The notes beneath the pieces are model-generated. The model had not been told where the DNA came from and made no database searches. It saw only the letters and a list, made by a program, of their open reading frames with translations. Of a stretch of DNA of 17,814 nt, positions 14,495 through 17,814 are shown in pieces; position 1 is the first letter of the stretch; every line of letters begins with the position of its first letter. Made by a program: the position numbers and the translations under genes. The DNA comes from UBA6382 sp963631415 (GTDB taxonomy: Bacteria; Bacteroidota; Bacteroidia; Bacteroidales; Bacteroidaceae): contig CAVGQS010000036.1 of the NCBI GenBank assembly GCA_963631415.1, forward strand, positions 1 through 17,814, read 5' to 3'.

Positions 14495-16807
14495 ATGCAC
14501 AAACGAATCCTGTCACTCATCATCGTGGCCCTCACAGCGTGGAGCGCCACCTTTGCCACCGACTTCAAGATAGAAGGCGGCAAGTTCATTCTTGACGGCA
14601 AGCCCGTCACCCTCTTCTGCGGCGAGATGCACTATCCGCGCATTCCCCAGGAGTACTGGCGCGACCGACTGATGCGCGCCAAGGCCATGGGCCTCAACTG
14701 CATCTCTACCTACGTCTTCTGGAACATCCACGAGCGCCAGCCGGGCAAGTTCGACTTCAGCGGCGAGGCTGACCTCGCCAAGTTCATACGCACCGCCCAG
14801 GAGGTAGGCCTCTACGTGGTGCTGCGCCCCGGCCCATACGTCTGCGCAGAGTGGGACTTCGGAGGTTTCCCCTACTGGCTGCAGAAAAACAAGCACATGA
14901 AGTGGCGCAGCGACGACCCCGACTTCCTCGCCGCCTGCAAGCGCTACCTCGACCGCCTCGGCAAGGAGGTGGGCAAGTACTGCGTGGGCAACGGAGGCAA
15001 CATCATCATGGTGCAGATAGAGAACGAATACGGCTCCTACGACAAGGACCGCGTCTACCTCGGCAAAATCAAGGCCATGCTTGAAGAGGCAGGCTTCAAC
15101 GCCCCCTACATCACCTGCGACGGCGCCGGACAGATGCCCAACGGCTACATGAAAGACGTACTGCCCACCGTCAACGGCTCGGTGGGCGAAGAGGTGAAGC
15201 GCGCCATCGACCGCTTCCACCCCGGAGGCCCCTACTTCGTGGCTGAGTTCTACCCCGCGTGGTTCGACGTGTGGGGACAGAGCCACTCCAAGCGCGACTT
15301 CCACTCGCCAGCCAACCAGATTGACTGGATGCTGGGCCACGACGTGTCGGTCAACATATATATGTTCCACGGCGGCACCAACTTCGCCTACACCAACGGA
15401 GCCAACACCGTGGGCAGCGGCTACGAGCCCCAGCCCACCAGCTACGACTACGACGCGCCGCTCGGCGAATACGGCAACCCCACGCCCAAGTACTACGCCT
15501 TCCGCGAAGTGGCACAGCGCCACCTGCCCGCCGGCGATACGCTGCCCGACGTGCCGCCACTCAACCCCATAGCCACCTTCGCCCCGGTGCAGCTCACTGA
15601 CAGCGTGCCGCTCAGCGCCGCCTTCGGCCGCCGCATCAACGCCGAGAACCCGCTCACCATGGAAGACGCTGACCAGGACTTCGGCTACATACACTATGAG
15701 ACAACGGTAGCAGGCGGCGGCAAGGGCGCGCTGGTCATCCGCAGCGTGCGCGACTACGCCATCGTCTTTGTCAACGGCAAGCGCATCGGCACACTCGACC
15801 GACGCCACAACCAGACCAAGATGCAGGCCGACATTCCTGCCGGAGCCAAACTCGAGATACTGGTTGAAAACGTGGGCCGCATCAACTACGGACCCGACCT
15901 GCTCGACAACCACAAGGGCATAACCGACAGCGTCACCTTCTGCGGCCACAAACTCACCAACTGGACCACCACGCCGCTGCCGCTCTACACACTCAAGAAG
16001 ATGCCCAAGGCCACCAAGCCGCGCGCCAACGAGATGGAGGGCGTAGCCTTCCACCGCGGCACCTTCACCCTCGACAAGCAGGGCGACGTCTTCCTCGACA
16101 TGAGCGCATGGGGCAAGGGAGCCGTGTGGATCAACGGACGCAGCATCGGCAAGTTCTGGCAGATTGGTCCCCAGCAGACGCTCTACGTACCCGGTCCCTG
16201 GGTGAAGAAGGGCAAAAACGAGATAATGGTGTTCGACATGGAGCCTACGGGCAACTACACCGTTGCCGGACTGTCCGAACCCGTCCTCGACAAGGTGGGC
16301 ACTGACCACAACAAGCCCACCCTCAAGGGCAGGACGCAGCCAGCCGGACAGCCCATCATCGAAGACGGCGACTGCGTGCTGAAAGGCACACTGCAGAACG
16401 CCAACGGAGCACAGCACTTCGCGCTCGCCACACCTGCCACCATGCGCCACATCTGCATCGAGGTAGAGTCGTCCTACGACGACAAGAACGCCTGCCTCGC
16501 AGAACTGACGCTCTACGGCGAGGGCGGCAAAATCTTGTCAAAGGACAACTGGAACGCCACCTACGTAAGCACCGAGCAGTCCGACGAAGGCCCCGCCGAA
16601 TACCTCTTCGACGAAAGCCCCAAGCAGTACTGGCACGCGCAGTGGAAGCCCTCCACCACCCCGTTCCCCCACCGCATCATCATAGACCTGGGTGAGATAC
16701 AGACCGTCACCGCCATAGACCTCCAGCAGCGCGGAGCCAACAAGCCCGGCTGCGTCAAGGACTTCCGCATCTACGGCCGCCCGCAGTTCTTCCTCTTCAA
16801 GCAATAA
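14495..16807 (+). CDS. GH35 beta-galactosidase with C-terminal F5/8-type domain
   Basis: The 770-residue secreted enzyme should remove terminal beta-linked galactose by a retaining mechanism. A signal peptide (about 1-22) is followed by the TIM-barrel GH35 domain (about 25-340). The QIENEYG motif supplies the acid/base Glu178, and VAEFYPAWFD supplies the nucleophile Glu251. GEMHYPRIP (43-51) and RPGPYVCAEWDFGGFPYW (111-128) are also classic GH35 segments. Jelly-roll domains follow, with VWINGRSIGKFW and IGPQQTLYVPGPW. The last 120 or so residues resemble an F5/8 type C (discoidin) domain, which in such enzymes often binds carbohydrate. The protein ends shortly after the final strand with no sign of truncation. 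It is the last gene before the terminator at 16952. Confidence 0.95.
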   Translation: MHKRILSLIIVALTAWSATFATDFKIEGGKFILDGKPVTLFCGEMHYPRIPQEYWRDRLMRAKAMGLNCISTYVFWNIHERQPGKFDFSGEADLAKFIRTAQEVGLYVVLRPGPYVCAEWDFGGFPYWLQKNKHMKWRSDDPDFLAACKRYLDRLGKEVGKYCVGNGGNIIMVQIENEYGSYDKDRVYLGKIKAMLEEAGFNAPYITCDGAGQMPNGYMKDVLPTVNGSVGEEVKRAIDRFHPGGPYFVAEFYPAWFDVWGQSHSKRDFHSPANQIDWMLGHDVSVNIYMFHGGTNFAYTNGANTVGSGYEPQPTSYDYDAPLGEYGNPTPKYYAFREVAQRHLPAGDTLPDVPPLNPIATFAPVQLTDSVPLSAAFGRRINAENPLTMEDADQDFGYIHYETTVAGGGKGALVIRSVRDYAIVFVNGKRIGTLDRRHNQTKMQADIPAGAKLEILVENVGRINYGPDLLDNHKGITDSVTFCGHKLTNWTTTPLPLYTLKKMPKATKPRANEMEGVAFHRGTFTLDKQGDVFLDMSAWGKGAVWINGRSIGKFWQIGPQQTLYVPGPWVKKGKNEIMVFDMEPTGNYTVAGLSEPVLDKVGTDHNKPTLKGRTQPAGQPIIEDGDCVLKGTLQNANGAQHFALATPATMRHICIEVESSYDDKNACLAELTLYGEGGKILSKDNWNATYVSTEQSDEGPAEYLFDESPKQYWHAQWKPSTTPFPHRIIIDLGEIQTVTAIDLQQRGANKPGCVKDFRIYGRPQFFLFKQ

Positions 16808-17217
16808 CCCAGGAGGACACCGCGCTATAACTAACAACAGGCGGCGCATCATATAAACTAAGGATAGGCGACACAGCCCAGCCTGCCATAGGCAACGCAG
16901 CCTTAAAACAACTGGCGACCCACACGCCTTCCGCTCTGCTTAGAGCCCTACAACGCCCTGAAAATCTTGCTCCCCGCAAGTTTTTCAGGGCGTTTTCTCG
17001 TATCCATCCATGCCAAGGCTAATGCCCCGTTTCATTTCTGACGAAGCTGATGTCCAGTCTGAAATAATTGCTGTCCGCCAAAAGCCTACCTCAACGCCCT
17101 TGCCATAGGACAACAGCCAATGGCAAAAAAGCCGTGCAGAAACAACATCTTCTTCATTATCCAATCAATTTGGCTTGCGACTGACTATCGGTGGCTTTTT
17201 GCTAGAGACAGAACATT
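16808..17217. other. Intergenic region after GH35
   Basis: Apart from the terminator at 16952-16997 this 410-nt stretch shows no convincing gene. A 31-codon frame from the ATG at 17010 has no recognisable motif. From about 17000 onwards the sequence becomes clearly more AT-rich, leading into the AT-rich gene at the window end. An inverted pair (GGCAAAAAAGCC around 17122 and GGCTTTTTGC around 17192) is weak. Confidence 0.5.
16952..16997 (+). terminator. Rho-independent terminator after the GH35 gene
   Basis: AACGCCCTGAAAA (16952-16964) pairs with TTTTCAGGGCGTT (16982-16994). After one T-T mismatch the stem continues with CTTGC/GCAAG (16966-16970 with 16976-16980) around the loop TCCCC. TTTTC follows on the plus strand. 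It lies about 145 nt past the GH35 stop and likely ends the plus-strand run. Confidence 0.85.
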
Positions 17218-17814
17218 TCAATAGGTCGATAATTTTCTCTTAGCGGATTCCGTAACAATGTTGTCCAAAGAAAGCCGTCCTTTATATTCATAGTAATAAT
17301 CAGGGTCAAAATCCGTATTGATAACAGTGAATTCATATCCGTTCTTTACTGGAGCAAGCGTATCGATACATGTATATTCGAAATCTGGGTACCTGAATTC
17401 TCGTTCTTTTATAACATTCAATTTCGAGTCAAGGAGAACCGTCTTGCATGTAAATGTTGATGTGTTGCAGCCTGCAGTTGTAACCAATGAGTTCATTCCT
17501 ATCATATATTTTCTGCCTTGAACATATATATAAGGAATATGCCACCCGTAAAAAGTTTTAGCCGCTATTTGCTTGCCATTCGCAAATTTTATTAGCCTGC
17601 TGAAATAATATGCCTCGTTATATATTCTTTCCGGGTATATGAGGTACAAATCAGTATTACTAACAGAATCAACAATATACTCTCTGTACAGACGCCTTAC
17701 GTTGTTAATTGTTACAAGTGGAGCCTTGTCGAAATTTTCTTCTCTGTTAAGGCCTTTGCTCAGACAACGAAAGGAGTTGTCTGGTTTCGGAGGGAGATGA
17801 TGGTCCTTGTTTCT
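17218..17814 (-). CDS. Hypothetical protein, AT-rich gene, 5' end outside window
   Basis: The minus-strand frame is open from the right window edge to a stop at 17218-17220, giving the last 198 residues of a longer protein. A TTG at 17649 could be read as a start, but the frame continues without a stop through 17814, and that upstream part (for example NREENFDKAPLVTINNVRRL) looks like normal protein. I recognise no family. The visible part is rich in Tyr, Asn and Asp with alternating hydrophobic residues, suggesting a beta-rich fold. It includes YVQGRKYMIGMNSLVT and YEFTVINTDFDPDYYYEYKG. Base composition and codon use are far more AT-rich than the rest of the window, which suggests acquisition by transfer. 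Confidence 0.6.
   Translation of the reverse strand, partial: RNKDHHLPPKPDNSFRCLSKGLNREENFDKAPLVTINNVRRLYREYIVDSVSNTDLYLIYPERIYNEAYYFSRLIKFANGKQIAAKTFYGWHIPYIYVQGRKYMIGMNSLVTTAGCNTSTFTCKTVLLDSKLNVIKEREFRYPDFEYTCIDTLAPVKNGYEFTVINTDFDPDYYYEYKGRLSLDNIVTESAKRKLSTY

Noticed and set aside
14513..16450. Long minus-strand open frame (645 codons) opposite GH35
   Set aside because: Same composition-driven shadow; the GH35 frame on the plus strand has catalytic motifs and full domain structure.
17010..17105. 31-codon plus-strand frame starting at ATG 17010
   Set aside because: No motif, no leader signal and it lies just after a terminator; a random frame of this length is expected.

Overview
The window looks like chromosome from a GC-rich member of the Bacteroidota, most likely order Bacteroidales (Prevotellaceae- or Muribaculaceae-like). 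The evidence is the murG-murC-ftsQ-ftsA-ftsZ gene order, mostly AT-rich leaders without Shine-Dalgarno sequences, TAnnTTTG-type promoter boxes, a serine-type sulfatase, a DUF3472 protein and a GH35 beta-galactosidase. This is inference from gene content; no marker RNA gene is present.

Layout. (1) Positions 1-479 are non-coding: a compound palindromic element (1-165) and a strong minus-strand terminator (312-372). (2) From 9314 down to 480 a minus-strand run carries the end of the division and cell wall (dcw) cluster and linked genes: murG, murC, ftsQ, ftsA, yqeY, two tandem ftsZ paralogues, a SUI1/eIF1-like gene and a DUF1294 membrane protein. MurC and MurG make and finish peptidoglycan precursors, while FtsQ, FtsA and FtsZ build the division ring. 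(3) Positions 9315-9634 are a divergent promoter region. (4) From 9635 to 16807 a plus-strand run carries a secreted DUF3472 protein, a YitT-family membrane protein, an S1-family sulfatase and a GH35 beta-galactosidase with a C-terminal F5/8-type carbohydrate-binding-like domain. It is closed by a rho-independent terminator at 16952-16997. The last two enzymes fit desulfation and galactose removal from host-type or other sulfated glycans. (5) The last 600 bases are AT-rich and hold the 3' part of an unrecognised minus-strand gene that runs off the window.

The main novelty is the pair of adjacent, clearly diverged ftsZ genes. Both keep the GTP-binding signature and the catalytic T7-loop aspartates. 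They differ in the T7 loop and C-terminal tail, and share a TIVF motif at or near the C-terminus. Around them the cluster looks rearranged: murG is the first gene behind a divergent promoter, yqeY sits between ftsA and ftsZ, and several intergenic spacers hold short tandem repeats. A two-FtsZ division ring is the best candidate here for an undescribed system.
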